A stretch of 64,000 nt of DNA, taken from Apostichopus japonicus (lineage: Eukaryota > Echinodermata > Holothuroidea > Aspidochirotida > Stichopodidae). The position numbers were made by a program, and so were the translations under genes. The notes beneath the pieces were generated by a model. It was not told where the DNA came from. It did no database searches and saw only the letters and a program-made list of their open reading frames with translations. Positions 38,901 through 46,839 of the stretch are shown piece by piece. Positions within the stretch are counted from its first letter, which is position 1. Each line of letters starts with the position of its first letter. The stretch covers positions 3,970,001-4,034,000 of the forward strand of contig NC_092566.1 of NCBI RefSeq assembly GCF_037975245.1, in the 5' to 3' direction.

Positions 38901-40365
38901 ACACCCCCTCCCCAACACACCCTCCCTTAACACACCCTTGTATCTCGTCAATGGCAGCATAGTTTTATACTTCTATTTATAATTTCTTTCTCCATGTTGT
39001 ATTCTATTTTTTGAATTTTTCTTTCCTGTTTGTTTGATTGTTTTTTTTTTGGGGGGGGGGTGGGGTGGGGGAGGGGTGTGTATTTTCATGCGCGTACCTG
39101 CACAACGTATCCAGAGGCAAGTCTAAAATTCCGAGGTTGTTCTTTGCCGTTCACGAGAACTGTTCCTGACAGGCCCTCTGGATTCTTCCTAGCGGCAAGA
39201 ACATCCAGTAAGCTGGAGAAAATGACGAAGTTGTAAAAATGAAGAATATTAAACCTTTTAGGTCAAATTTAATAAAATTCAGAGAACTTTTCAAGAAGCG
39301 TCTATTTTCTCGTTAGAAAATTCTTGCCAATGACTTTAATAATACAAACATGATACAAACATTGCACGTTGTAAAACTAGTTTACAGAATACGACTGTGA
39401 CTTTCGGGAAAATGATGACAAATGTTTTAGAAAACAAGGGGGTGGAGGGTGGGGAGGCAGGGGAGAGGAGGAGAAAGATTTAAAGACTCTGTGTTGCCTT
39501 TCAGTTGGTACCAATTTCTTAGAACCATCTTCAAAACGATATTAAACCTATATATATTATATTATTAGGCTACTTGTAGTATTCACCATTTTCACTTAAC
39601 TGATGTTTATTCATGTATTCATTTTTATTAGGAACTTTATTCAGACCGTATTACAATATATGAAGTAAAAAAAGGAATATACAATTCAAAAGCTAATCTC
39701 TTAAACTCTGCTATATGAATTTATGCAACAATCATAAATACTTACGATGTTTTCCCGCCTCCTGTTGGACCAAGGATAGCGTTCATCCCTGGTTTGAATA
39801 TACCACTATATATAGATGTAGATAAAACAATGACGTAGTACATGAATCTATGCATAATGATCATTCACTTTTGAATATGCAAAGACATTTCATTGAAGTT
39901 CGATATATGAGGTGAGGGGAAGGGGCTGGGGCATGGTAGGGGAGGAAGAGATCTCCCATCCCTCTACATTTGATACTTTCTTCAGGTGCCTGCAAAGTTT
40001 CGATCCTGAAAATGGGGAATGGATACAAACTCATAATTTGTCTACTTATATATACATCCTGATTACGTAATTGCAGTTCGTGGCAGTGGGAGGAGGGGGG
40101 TTGTGATGAAGGGGGGAGGGTAGAATTGGTGGAAATGATGGGTGGTCAGGGATGATATACTTGCAGTGAATTACTGGGGACGTATCGAACGTCATTGAAT
40201 CAGAAACAAGGGTAATGACAACCTATTGAAAAGTCTCCAAAAGTATTAGGCGTTGTGCTTATTATAAAAGCAGTGTCATTCAATTTATGAGCAATTCATG
40301 AATTTCAAACGAACATCTGTATCAGTTTATTTTGACCGAATTTTAAAACTAATTTTGAACGAACA

Positions 40366-40407
<42 letters not shown>

Positions 40408-41505
40408 TATCCCTCTAGTTTCTTTACCAACCCCCAGTGTATTGTTTAATGAAGTACCAGAAATTCTCAGCCGTCGAATGAAGGTGGGTCCCATAAGTAT
40501 TAAAGCTGGCGGCCCTCCCCAATCCTGGTTCGGTTTTTTTTTTTGTGGTAATAATTGGCTGACTTACCTGACATTATTCAAAATTGTCTTGGTGGTTGTC
40601 TTCCTTTTATAGGTCACTTTGATGTCATAGCTGACGTCATGGAAAGAGATAGTATTCCCCTTAATCTCGGAAGGTCCATTTTTCTTTGAAACAGGAACAG
40701 TTTCCTATGGATATTTTAGTACTTTCGTAAATTCGTAGAGTTGTATTTCTTAAGAAAGGTCAACCCAGATAGAGTCTTGGCACAAAAACTAAATAAGTTG
40801 ATTCACTCCTAACCCGAGTAGTTTTTAAGAAAAAGTCGCACAGGAAAGAACCTGGGCACGAAAACCAAACTACCGAACGACTGATCCGCTTTCAACCACA
40901 GTCCCCTTGCATCGGGACTGTGACTGAGTGATCGTCGTCGGGTGTGCATCACCATTCCCCTCGAAAGGGAACAGATCCCCGAGTAGTATGCATGTGGTCA
41001 TCCGTTCATTGTTGTACCTTCAACACAGTGAAACACGGAGGATTGCAGCGTGTTAGATGTGTAGCTTGTAGCGATTCGTGTCTTTGTGTGATATTGTATG
41101 TGTGTATTGTGTTATCTAATTTGAATATTAATAGAAGTTATTTCTCTTTTGTACAATAGGAATTTGGCTTGTCTTCATCATTTTCATGGAGGTACTATTT
41201 AAGAATAAAAATCTCCCACTGGCCAAGAAAACCAAACGACCACTCTCACTGAGCACAGTCCCCTTACATGACGATGTCGCATCAAGTGAGGTATCACGGG
41301 GTCCTTGGAAATGGAATATAGATACCCCATATTATCTAAACCATGGGATGGGGGAGGGGTGGTGTTCAATGTAGTTACAGTTGGAAAGGATTGGGAAGGA
41401 ATAAATTTGAGCAATTTGTACTAGATGTGTCTCCTCATGAAACCTATATTTAGGCCTGATGAGGGAAGAAGAGGGACACATTCCAGGGGAGCATTGTTTC
41501 AAATA

Positions 41506-41589
<84 letters not shown>

Positions 41590-42098
41590 TAAACTTTGAC
41601 AGATCATCCTCATCTAAAGACGTACAACTGGCTGAGTGGTTCGCAAACTTTTAGACCCACGATCGTCTATGTGGACATCATCCATGCTCCTTCACAATCG
41701 ATTATCAAATTGTATAAACACTAGCTAAACTACCCTACTCGATCTTCGTCGGCAAGCTACAGTGTAGATAAATTTGCCGACGTCTGGCAAAATCCTGCCA
41801 CCCAGCCGCAACGTTTTTCGCGACACAATAGTGGATAGCGCCCATAGTTTGCTTACAGTTTTACTTGATCTCTCAAATAATCTGAAACAGAATCTTAACT
41901 GCATAGCGAAGGCATTCTTTCTAGTAAGTTTTGGTTGTCAAGTGACGTCAGAGAAATTTAGAGATAAACAAATCGTCAAAACCGCTGAACAGATAATTTT
42001 CGACCTTTTAGATGTAATGGAAAGTGAGAGTTACAAGGAATACTTACAGATAGTGAAATATCTTCAAACCCTTGATTGTCTTCTCCTTTGTTCTCCAT
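24241..42098 (-). CDS. ABCG2-like half ABC transporter, copy A (complete, 17 coding exons)
   Basis: ABCG2-type half-transporters dimerise in the plasma membrane and export amphipathic compounds using ATP (family knowledge). The coding exons are 42098-42048, 40704-40568, 39805-39746, 39212-39098, 38456-38304, 37483-37326, 35752-35601, 34524-34429, 33758-33568, 33273-33208, 32490-32405, 31237-31148, 30513-30389, 29210-29056, 26177-26088, 25068-25010 and 24388-24241. All phases agree and the product is about 643 residues, close to the usual 650 or so. Motifs: Walker [10 protein letters not shown] (75-83), Q-loop Gln121, signature VSGGE (181-185), Walker B VLFLDE (201-206), H-loop His238, then six membrane segments from about residue 395. 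Domain order NBD-TMD is that of the G subfamily. No frameshift or internal stop was seen. Substrate cannot be told from sequence. ABCG2 fits better than ABCG1/ABCG5 because of [15 protein letters not shown] and [10 protein letters not shown]. Confidence 0.93.
25010..25068 (-). CDS. ABCG2-like A, exon 16: extracellular loop with Cys
   Basis: It encodes [19 protein letters not shown] and splits a Cys codon with the last exon. The loop between the two cysteines (588 and 595) is six residues, far shorter than the loop of human ABCG2. 59 nt, phase 2. Confidence 0.92.
26088..26177 (-). CDS. ABCG2-like A, exon 15: helix 5 region
   Basis: It encodes [20 protein letters not shown] then [10 protein letters not shown]. 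90 nt, phase 0 on both sides. Family positions of Gly-Leu-Leu-Val-Asn and Trp-Leu-Gln-Tyr are recognisable. Confidence 0.95.
26722..26880. mobile_element. Fragment related to the hAT-like elements
   Basis: It carries the same internal module as the two elements to its right: ACTATCTAAG, then GGTTGGCGCG(A/G)AGCGTA and AGAAAAT. The left side has a poly-G run (26700-26712). I could not find its ends or a target duplication. Confidence 0.6.
26990..28074. mobile_element. hAT-like non-autonomous transposon with perfect 8-bp target duplication
   Basis: The left end CAGGCGCGGCGGAACGG is mirrored at the right by CCGGTTCCGCCGCCACTG. GGTACAAT flanks it at 26982-26989 and 28075-28082. The element is in intron 14 of ABCG2-like A and contains a second element (27309-27699), so the original length was about 690 bp. 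No transposase frame is present. Confidence 0.88.
27309..27699. mobile_element. Second hAT-like element nested inside the first
   Basis: The left end CAGTGGCGGAGC and right end GCTCCGCCACTA are inverted repeats (11 of 12). The flanks are AGTAAGGG (27301-27308) and CGTAAGGG (27700-27707), 7 of 8 identical. It shares the CTATCTAAGCGGAGCGCCACCA module with its host element. 391 bp. Confidence 0.85.
28838..28885. repeat. 32-bp perfect palindrome flanked by an exact 8-bp direct repeat
   Basis: CACTGACCTCTAAC (28846-28859) and GTTAGAGGTCAGTG (28864-28877) form 14-bp perfect arms with loop CTAT. AGTAGATC lies immediately on both sides (28838-28845 and 28878-28885). Confidence 0.92.
29056..29210 (-). 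CDS. ABCG2-like A, exon 14: helix 4
   Basis: It encodes [20 protein letters not shown] then [20 protein letters not shown]. 155 nt, phase 0 end (ATG/GTAAGA). The next intron, about 2.9 kb, carries most of the hAT-like elements of this gene. Confidence 0.94.
29250..29312. repeat. (AT)n microsatellite
   Basis: About 31 AT dinucleotides without interruption, in intron 13 of ABCG2-like A. Confidence 0.97.
29672..29915 (+). mobile_element. tRNA-derived SINE, well preserved copy
   Basis: The head is tRNA-like with A box TAGCCTAGTGG (29683-29693) and B box GGTTCGATTCC (29727-29737) at normal spacing. The body has TGGACGTTAAATG and GCTTCGGTCACCTTGCG, then TTCGCGAGTTCCTGCTTGCG, shared with the 4.1-4.4 kb copy. 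The tail is an ACATAC-rich simple repeat. A tRNA gene is excluded by the unrelated body. It lies in intron 13 of ABCG2-like A. Confidence 0.9.
30389..30513 (-). CDS. ABCG2-like A, exon 13: [17 protein letters not shown]
   Basis: It encodes [20 protein letters not shown] then [20 protein letters not shown]. The Arg in FYRVS is the equivalent of the Arg that modulates substrate range in human ABCG2. 125 nt, phase 1 at the end. Confidence 0.95.
31148..31237 (-). CDS. ABCG2-like A, exon 12: helix 2
   Basis: It encodes [20 protein letters not shown] then [10 protein letters not shown], matching the second membrane helix and the start of the intracellular loop. The donor is GT/GTAAGT, phase 2. The motif NMS is also an N-glycosylation sequon, but it is probably in the membrane. 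Confidence 0.94.
31800..32240. repeat. 16-bp minisatellite with a 166-bp higher-order duplication
   Basis: The unit is TGTTATGTTATTGTAG (or TTGCAG). The block beginning at 31858 repeats nearly exactly from 32024. It lies in intron 11 of ABCG2-like A and makes long cysteine/valine frames without meaning. Confidence 0.93.
32405..32490 (-). CDS. ABCG2-like A, exon 11: transmembrane helix 1
   Basis: It encodes [20 protein letters not shown], a hydrophobic helix, then SRPEGIQNR. 86 nt, ending phase 2. Confidence 0.95.
32811..32951. repeat. Compound (AT)n microsatellite with TAACA interruptions
   Basis: Several (AT)n blocks separated by AACAAT or AACACT, in intron 10 of ABCG2-like A. Confidence 0.97.
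33208..33273 (-). CDS. ABCG2-like A, exon 10: helix 1 approach
   Basis: A 66-nt exon, [20 protein letters not shown] then VQ. The (S)xRxxKNxxRNP pattern is the conserved interfacial segment of ABCG2. The usual basic residue after Ser is Ala here (SARAAKN) but Lys in copy B (SKRATKN). Confidence 0.9.
33568..33758 (-). CDS. ABCG2-like A, exon 9: linker to the membrane domain
   Basis: It reads [20 protein letters not shown], a charged linker with GVSSSGRR, and ends [11 protein letters not shown], the amphipathic connector before helix 1. 191 nt, one codon longer than in copy B. Confidence 0.92.
34429..34524 (-). CDS. ABCG2-like A, exon 8: NNPADFFLD motif
   Basis: It reads [20 protein letters not shown] and continues to TVTGGGKTK. 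The donor G/GTAGGG (intron from 34428) is required by the phase of the next exon. A closer GTAACA would break the frame. Confidence 0.88.
35601..35752 (-). CDS. ABCG2-like A, exon 7: H-loop
   Basis: It encodes [20 protein letters not shown], then [20 protein letters not shown]. The switch His is in SIHQPR. 152 nt, ending phase 1. Confidence 0.95.
36613..36940. repeat. 25-bp minisatellite
   Basis: About 13 copies of GCTTAGTGTCACAGTGTTGG plus CATGG, with small substitutions, in intron 6 of ABCG2-like A. Confidence 0.95.
37326..37483 (-). CDS. ABCG2-like A, exon 6: signature, Walker B and D-loop
   Basis: It contains [20 protein letters not shown], then [19 protein letters not shown]. The ABC signature, the catalytic Glu after Walker B and the D-loop are all present, so ATP hydrolysis is expected. 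The end is phase 2 (CACG/GTAAGG). Confidence 0.96.
38304..38456 (-). CDS. ABCG2-like A, exon 5: NBD helical region
   Basis: It begins [20 protein letters not shown], a near-canonical G-family block, and ends [11 protein letters not shown]. 153 nt, phase 0 on both sides. The last half is almost identical in DNA to copy B. Confidence 0.95.
39098..39212 (-). CDS. ABCG2-like A, exon 4: up to the Q-loop
   Basis: It encodes [20 protein letters not shown], then [18 protein letters not shown]. The final Gln is the Q-loop residue that contacts Mg-ATP and couples to the membrane domain. 115 nt, ending phase 0. Confidence 0.95.
39746..39805 (-). CDS. ABCG2-like A, exon 3: Walker A
   Basis: A 60-nt exon coding [20 protein letters not shown]. 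The glycine-rich loop with the catalytic Lys (residue 81) is intact. The donor is TC/GTAAGT, phase 2. Confidence 0.95.
40370..40403. repeat. (AT)n microsatellite
   Basis: About 17 AT units in intron 2 of ABCG2-like A. Confidence 0.95.
40568..40704 (-). CDS. ABCG2-like A, exon 2: NBD first strand
   Basis: It reads [20 protein letters not shown], then [15 protein letters not shown] and TILNNV. The (L/I)SFH(D/N)(V/I)xY pattern opens the nucleotide-binding domain of ABCG2. An in-frame stop lies directly before the exon, which fixes the acceptor (ATCCATAG). The donor is CAG/GTAAGT, phase 2. Confidence 0.92.
40825..40985 (-). mobile_element. Short interspersed repeat, 5'-truncated relative of the U2-headed copy
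   Basis: On the minus strand it runs ATCTGTTCC, then TTTCGAGGGGAATGGTGATG, then CACAGTCCCGATGCAAGG and a T-rich end. The same order occurs in 43294-43471, where the U2 snRNA start is preserved. Only a few U2 bases remain here. It lies in intron 1 of ABCG2-like A. Confidence 0.65.
41190..41285 (-). mobile_element. Possible third, decayed copy of the U2-headed repeat
   Basis: The plus-strand text AAGAAAACCAAACGACC, then GCACAGTCCCCTTACATG resembles the inner part of the two better copies. Ends are not definable. Confidence 0.35.
41508..41584. repeat. (AT)n microsatellite
   Basis: About 38 AT units in intron 1 of ABCG2-like A. Confidence 0.97.
42048..42098 (-). CDS. ABCG2-like A, exon 1 (start codon)
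   Basis: ATG at 42098-42096 opens [17 protein letters not shown] and ends phase 0 at a strong donor (TCT/GTAAGTATT). The next exon begins in phase 0, so they join as [11 protein letters not shown]. The polar, acidic N-terminus suits the family. It is too short for simple frame finding. An alternative ATG at 42851 was considered and judged weaker. Confidence 0.72.
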
Positions 42099-42609
42099 TA
42101 TTTCAAACTATCCTGTAATATAATATTTATAATAAATTTGAGATCATTCTGATTATGCCTGGTATGACTAGGCCTATAATATACTTGTGACCTTTATAGT
42201 CTTGCACACAATTATCGACACTCGGGCTAGCAAGCATCTTTATCGGAGATGTACTTGTGTGTGATAGTGTAAGACGTGGTTTTAGTTGATACCTATGTCG
42301 GGTTAGCGTGGGCGCCTTATACAAGTCCGAGGGATAAGTCCGAAATATAGAGATTATATTAGAAAACAGTTCCGGAGACGATTCTTTTCTTCCCTTGATA
42401 AATTTTATTGAAGTATTCGGATTCCATATCGAGAACAATATATGAGATCAAACTTGAAACGTTTTAACAATAAAGGGGCCTAAAGAAATGAGAACTCCTA
42501 CAAAACGTCCTTACGGGACGAAGACTAACTGAGAACTCCCGAATATTAAAATATATGCTTCTTAGCTTTGAAGTCACACAAACTGGAATAATCCAGAATG
42601 TACGGACGC

Positions 42610-42680
42610 TCAGCTGATTGGCTGAAGTGCCGATAGCGACCAATAATAATAACTCTTGATAGACAAGCCAATCGATCGCG
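42610..42680 (-). promoter_or_regulatory. CCAAT-box cluster, candidate promoter of ABCG2-like A
   Basis: ATTGG at 42617 (CCAAT on the gene strand) and CCAAT at 42640 and 42668 lie within 56 bp, about 520 bp before the start codon. No clear TATA box was seen. The role is inferred from position and motif clustering only. Confidence 0.35.
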
Positions 42681-42854
42681 CACAGCTGAATGCAAATGTA
42701 TGTTAAATATAATATCATGTAACGCACATAACGTACGCAGAAAGACGCACAACAACGCGACAACAACTACGGATTCTAGCGAGCTGCCACGTAATGCTAG
42801 GAATAAAGTAACTAAAAATAACCTTGGACTTTACAATACCTTGTGTAGCATGGT

Positions 42855-43148
42855 GGGCTCATAATTGACGCACTTAAGGATTTGATCAACGATGTCTATC
42901 AAGGAAAAGTCCAAATACCTCAAGAGAAGGCGTTTTTCATATAGTTCCTCAGAAATGTAAATATTCAAAATATGTGTGTTAAAAGCTTAAAAAAAACCCC
43001 ACAATTTTATAAGCATATACCTGAAATGGATTAAAACTCAACAAATATGTAACTCTGTTTGACTGCAAAAAGTTTAGGTTCCCTGCTGTATCGTTGCTAG
43101 TAATATTTGAAGGTGCGTCAATTAATAAGGTGCCTCAATTATGAAGCC
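42855..43148. mobile_element. Inverted-repeat element (MITE-like), about 294 bp
   Basis: The left end GGGCTCATAATTGACGCAC and the right end, read on the other strand as GGCTTCATAATTGAGGCACC, match with few changes. A second inverted GGTGCGTCAATTAAT lies just inside the right end. No target duplication could be settled. It is upstream of ABCG2-like A. Confidence 0.65.
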
Positions 43149-43293
43149 TTTACTAATACTATATACATCAAAATACTTCTCACAATAGATAGCCTATACC
43201 CTTAGGAAGTGTGTTCTTTTGTTCATGGAAATGCAATATCTATCGGATATGTCCATACAAATGAGCCTAAATGTGATTTAAATTTTTTTGCAA

Positions 43294-43471
43294 AAAAAGT
43301 CACACAAGAAAGAATCTGGGCACGAAAAAAACCCAAACGACCGATCCGCTCTCACCCCAGTAACCTTGCATCGAGACTGTGACTGTGTGATCATCGTCAG
43401 GTGTGTATCACGATTCCCCTCGAAATGGAACATATATTACACATGATCTTAGCCAAAAGGACGAGAAGCTA
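43294..43471 (-). mobile_element. Repeat headed by the 5' end of U2 snRNA
   Basis: On the minus strand, AGCTTCTCG then CCTTTTGGCTAAGATCA and GTGTAATAT (43471-43428) follow the first 45 or so nt of U2 snRNA, with about five changes, including in the branch-site pairing region. Beyond that the sequence is unrelated to U2 but is shared with 40825-40985. This is the structure of a U2-derived SINE, not of a working snRNA gene. Confidence 0.72.
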
Positions 43472-46400
43472 ACTGTGATAATGAGGTGAGTTATACTATT
43501 ACTTCTGTTTGAGTAGGCTAACAAGCCAAACTGTCAAACCTGAAACTGTACCAAGCCAACTTATGCATGTTGTGAACAGAACTGAATGTTCACGTGAGTT
43601 CAAGCGATATTCATTTGGCTGAAGTTAATTAGTTAACAGAACTGATGGGAACTTTTTGCAACTTTAGGTCAAAAATCACATCCTCATAGTATTTTGCGAG
43701 GGTGGAGATATAATTTTACAAATTTTACGATATACTTAATTTGCTATTTATATTTTTATATTATTATAATTATTTTAGGCGTAATATGGTGCTTAGAATG
43801 GACGATTTCAAGTCTAAACTATTCATCTGGGGGCAGGAAACCCCTCCCGGGCCCCGACATGAGAGGACACCTTCCACTACTCCAAAGCCACGCCCTCCTG
43901 CTTTATAATACCTTATAGAGATAGGTCATACAGTTTAATAATGATTTAATTTTAATCAAAAGAGGACAATGATTAATAGCAACATATGAATTCAATATAG
44001 TGTCAAAATCATAAGTGCTGCGCTTACCTGCAGAAACTAGAAAGACGAGAATCCAAACAAACCAGTTAAGTACGTCACAGATAACGAATACTTCAACGCA
44101 GTGTTAGTCGTCACTTCAGAAACAAATACTTCCCGACTTCACTTACTATGTTCTGTTTTGAATTCAGTATGTCCCTTACTAGGATTTATATTTTGAAAGG
44201 TGGCTTGTAAAATTGTTATGAAAATTACATTAAAACTGAACGGACTCATAACTTGTACGCCCGAAGTTCAAATGCTAATCTGTGTTATCTCTGGGAACTA
44301 ATAAAGATATTAAAGGTCTCTACACTATTAAAATGTCTCCTGTAGGTACAATGCACTTTCCAGTCGGCACTAATTACAGTACAACGGACTTTGCTCTTTG
44401 AACGATAAGTACGAAGTTCTTAGATAAACAAATTTGGGAATATTCTGACACGCAGACAAATATAGAAAGGATTGAGCCTGCAGGACAAACCAAATAACCG
44501 CGTGAACAGATTGTAAATAGTGGACGTGTAACCAATACATCTTATGACTGTATATTGTCCAGCAACTTCCAAACTGTTTCATTATTTTCGGACATCTATT
44601 ATACTCAAGCCATCTATCATCATTAACAAGTTTTTTTCATGCAATTTAGCAACCTTAGCAACTGACAATTACCTTCTTTTTATATAAGTAAATGAATAAT
44701 GGATCAATTTTAGACAATGATGAAAGAAATTGATGGCTTTCTTTATTCTTATTTATAAATATTGGGCAAGCAAGTTTCCGTGGTTTCATTTCCAATTTCT
44801 ACAAGTGAGGGATAAACATGACATGTTTTAAGTACAATGAAGGGGGGCAGGGGGGGAGGAAGAAGGGTCCAATAACAAATAAACATATTATAGCAATCAA
44901 GTCACAAAATACACCACCATTTTATTTTTCTGTGAATAATATATCAAATATAAGAAATACAATATATGTTAAACTTTGTGCTTATGAATATTATTGGTGA
45001 AGAACCTCTGCATTACAGCTACTTATTAAAGAATGGGAGGGGTGTGAAGGGGGGGGGGTAAGAGAACAAAGAAGGGAGGTAAATTGTACCATCTTGAATT
45101 AGGCAAATTTCCTTTTTCTTTCTTCTGTAAACTTAGAACCCTGCCATTAAATCAAGGTTCTGATTTATCAATATTTTCCTGTCCTTCCTTCAACACCCTT
45201 CCCTCTTCCAACCACTACACACATTGATCTAATTCCTGGTACTGAAATAAACATTTTCTTTCTAAAATCTTGGTTTCTCATACAGAAATGTTATCATCAA
45301 CCATTATATTCAGTCAGTTTATAACACTGATGAAATATACATATACATATGAAATACAATATTGATAGGAAAGATACAAATGTCATTATAAACACTTTGA
45401 AAACGCTTTGCAACAATATGAACATGCATGAGAAGGTTTAGCCATATGGTTACATTTATTTTTGTCAGAAATGAATGATTTAAAAATATGAATACCATCA
45501 AACAGGAACATTTCCAAAAGCAAAACAAAATAATAGGTTATTAAAATTAAGTACCATACCAGGAATATATATACCATGTTTTATTAATTTGCTGCATAAG
45601 GGTACCTTGTAAACAGGATAAGATGTTCTGCAAGCTTATAAAAAAGTACACTTTCCTTAGGAAAAGAAAAGTCCTAACTGAGAATCAAATATGTTTGCAT
45701 AAAACTCACAAACGTTAAACAAAAAAGAAACAAAAAACAAGTTGTAATATATAAACACTGAAAACAACTAAATTTCATTTTTTTTTTCTTAACGAAAAAT
45801 CAACCACTTGCAAAACTCATGAATTCCTGAGGTGTTGGATCATCAGATATGTTTGCATAAAACTCACAAACATTTTCCAATGGAGAGAAAATATGCATCT
45901 CCTTGTTTTTTGGATCCCTCCAAGGAGATCAATAAACCCATCTGGTTTATTAGGTGTTTAGTAAATGTATGTACCTGTGCAATATCTAAGACAGTAGTCA
46001 CAGGTCAAGAGGAGGGGGGGGTGGGGGGCAATGGTTGCACCTCAGCCGACTTTTCTGAACAACAAATTTGGTTAGACTTTTTCCCTCAGACACCTCTCCA
46101 GGGGACAGATATCAGCCAATGTTTCCCTCCTCTTGCCAAGCCCCACCCACGCATCCACCAAGGATGGACTTTAACCAGAGTCTTACTTTAATTTCAAGCC
46201 CCGAATGGTGAAAGGGTTAGCCCTTTAATACATGGAGTCAGTGTTGTTAGCAATTAATATAACAGTGTGACAGAGGAGCTATAAGTGTGACATCATAAAT
46301 TGTAATGAAAAGAGTCGAAAGAAATATTCCCTTACCATCTTACCAGGTGTATACAGACAACCTGCTATAACTACAACATCAATTTAAACAATAATACCTG

Positions 46401-46691
46401 AGTAACCATGACTAACTTGCAGGGTATTCCTTGTAGATTATCAGGACCAAAAACTGCTGACCAGCAAATGTGACATCAGCCTGTTGTAGTTACTCAAAAT
46501 ATCAGAAGAAAAAAACAAATTGCTTAGTAACCTCTGCTGGCTAAGACATAAAATCGGCGACCTTAGGAAATCAAGTAAAATTCTGTCATGAATGCCCTCG
46601 AATTTGTAAGCTCTCCATTTGGATAAAATGGTAGGCTTCCAAACACACATATGTTATCGCAGCAGATAGAGGAAACACAAACCCTGACGAC
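43472..46691. other. Intergenic region between the two ABCG2-like genes
   Basis: It should hold the 3' UTR of copy B and the upstream region of copy A. Candidate minus-strand signals are ATTAAA (46192-46187) and AATAAA (45585-45580). A splice-donor-like CTGCAG/GTAAGC at about 44028 on the minus strand could end a non-coding first exon of copy A. No other gene is evident. Confidence 0.45.
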
Positions 46692-46839
46692 TCATTTATA
46701 TTTGGGGATCCTTCGAAGCTGGACGTAGGCTAGAAGAAAGAAGCCAAGCATGATACAGAAGAGGGCGACGTGATTCTGCCAGAGTCCCCAATCTGTGTAC
46801 CTAATGTTCTGGCTTTCCAGATACATCTCACCGGTGATG
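46692..46839 (-). CDS. ABCG2-like B: last helix and stop
   Basis: It starts [20 protein letters not shown] and ends in a hydrophobic helix, then QLRRIPKYK and TGA (46694-46692). It lacks the NYT sequon of copy A. Confidence 0.95.

Noticed and set aside
41774-42118. 114-codon plus-strand frame
   Set aside because: It overlaps the start exon of ABCG2-like A in antisense, has no ATG at its beginning and no recognisable domain. It is kept in mind as unexplained.
42840-42851. ATG with a perfect CCACCATG context followed by AAG/GTATTG, as the start exon of copy A
   Set aside because: It would give only four residues, has a weaker donor, and sits at the edge of a MITE-like repeat. The ATG at 42098 gives 17 residues, a strong donor, the right phase and a normal protein length.
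43428-43471. A working U2 snRNA gene
   Set aside because: Only the first 45 or so nt of U2 are present, with changes in the branch-site pairing region, and the rest is unrelated.
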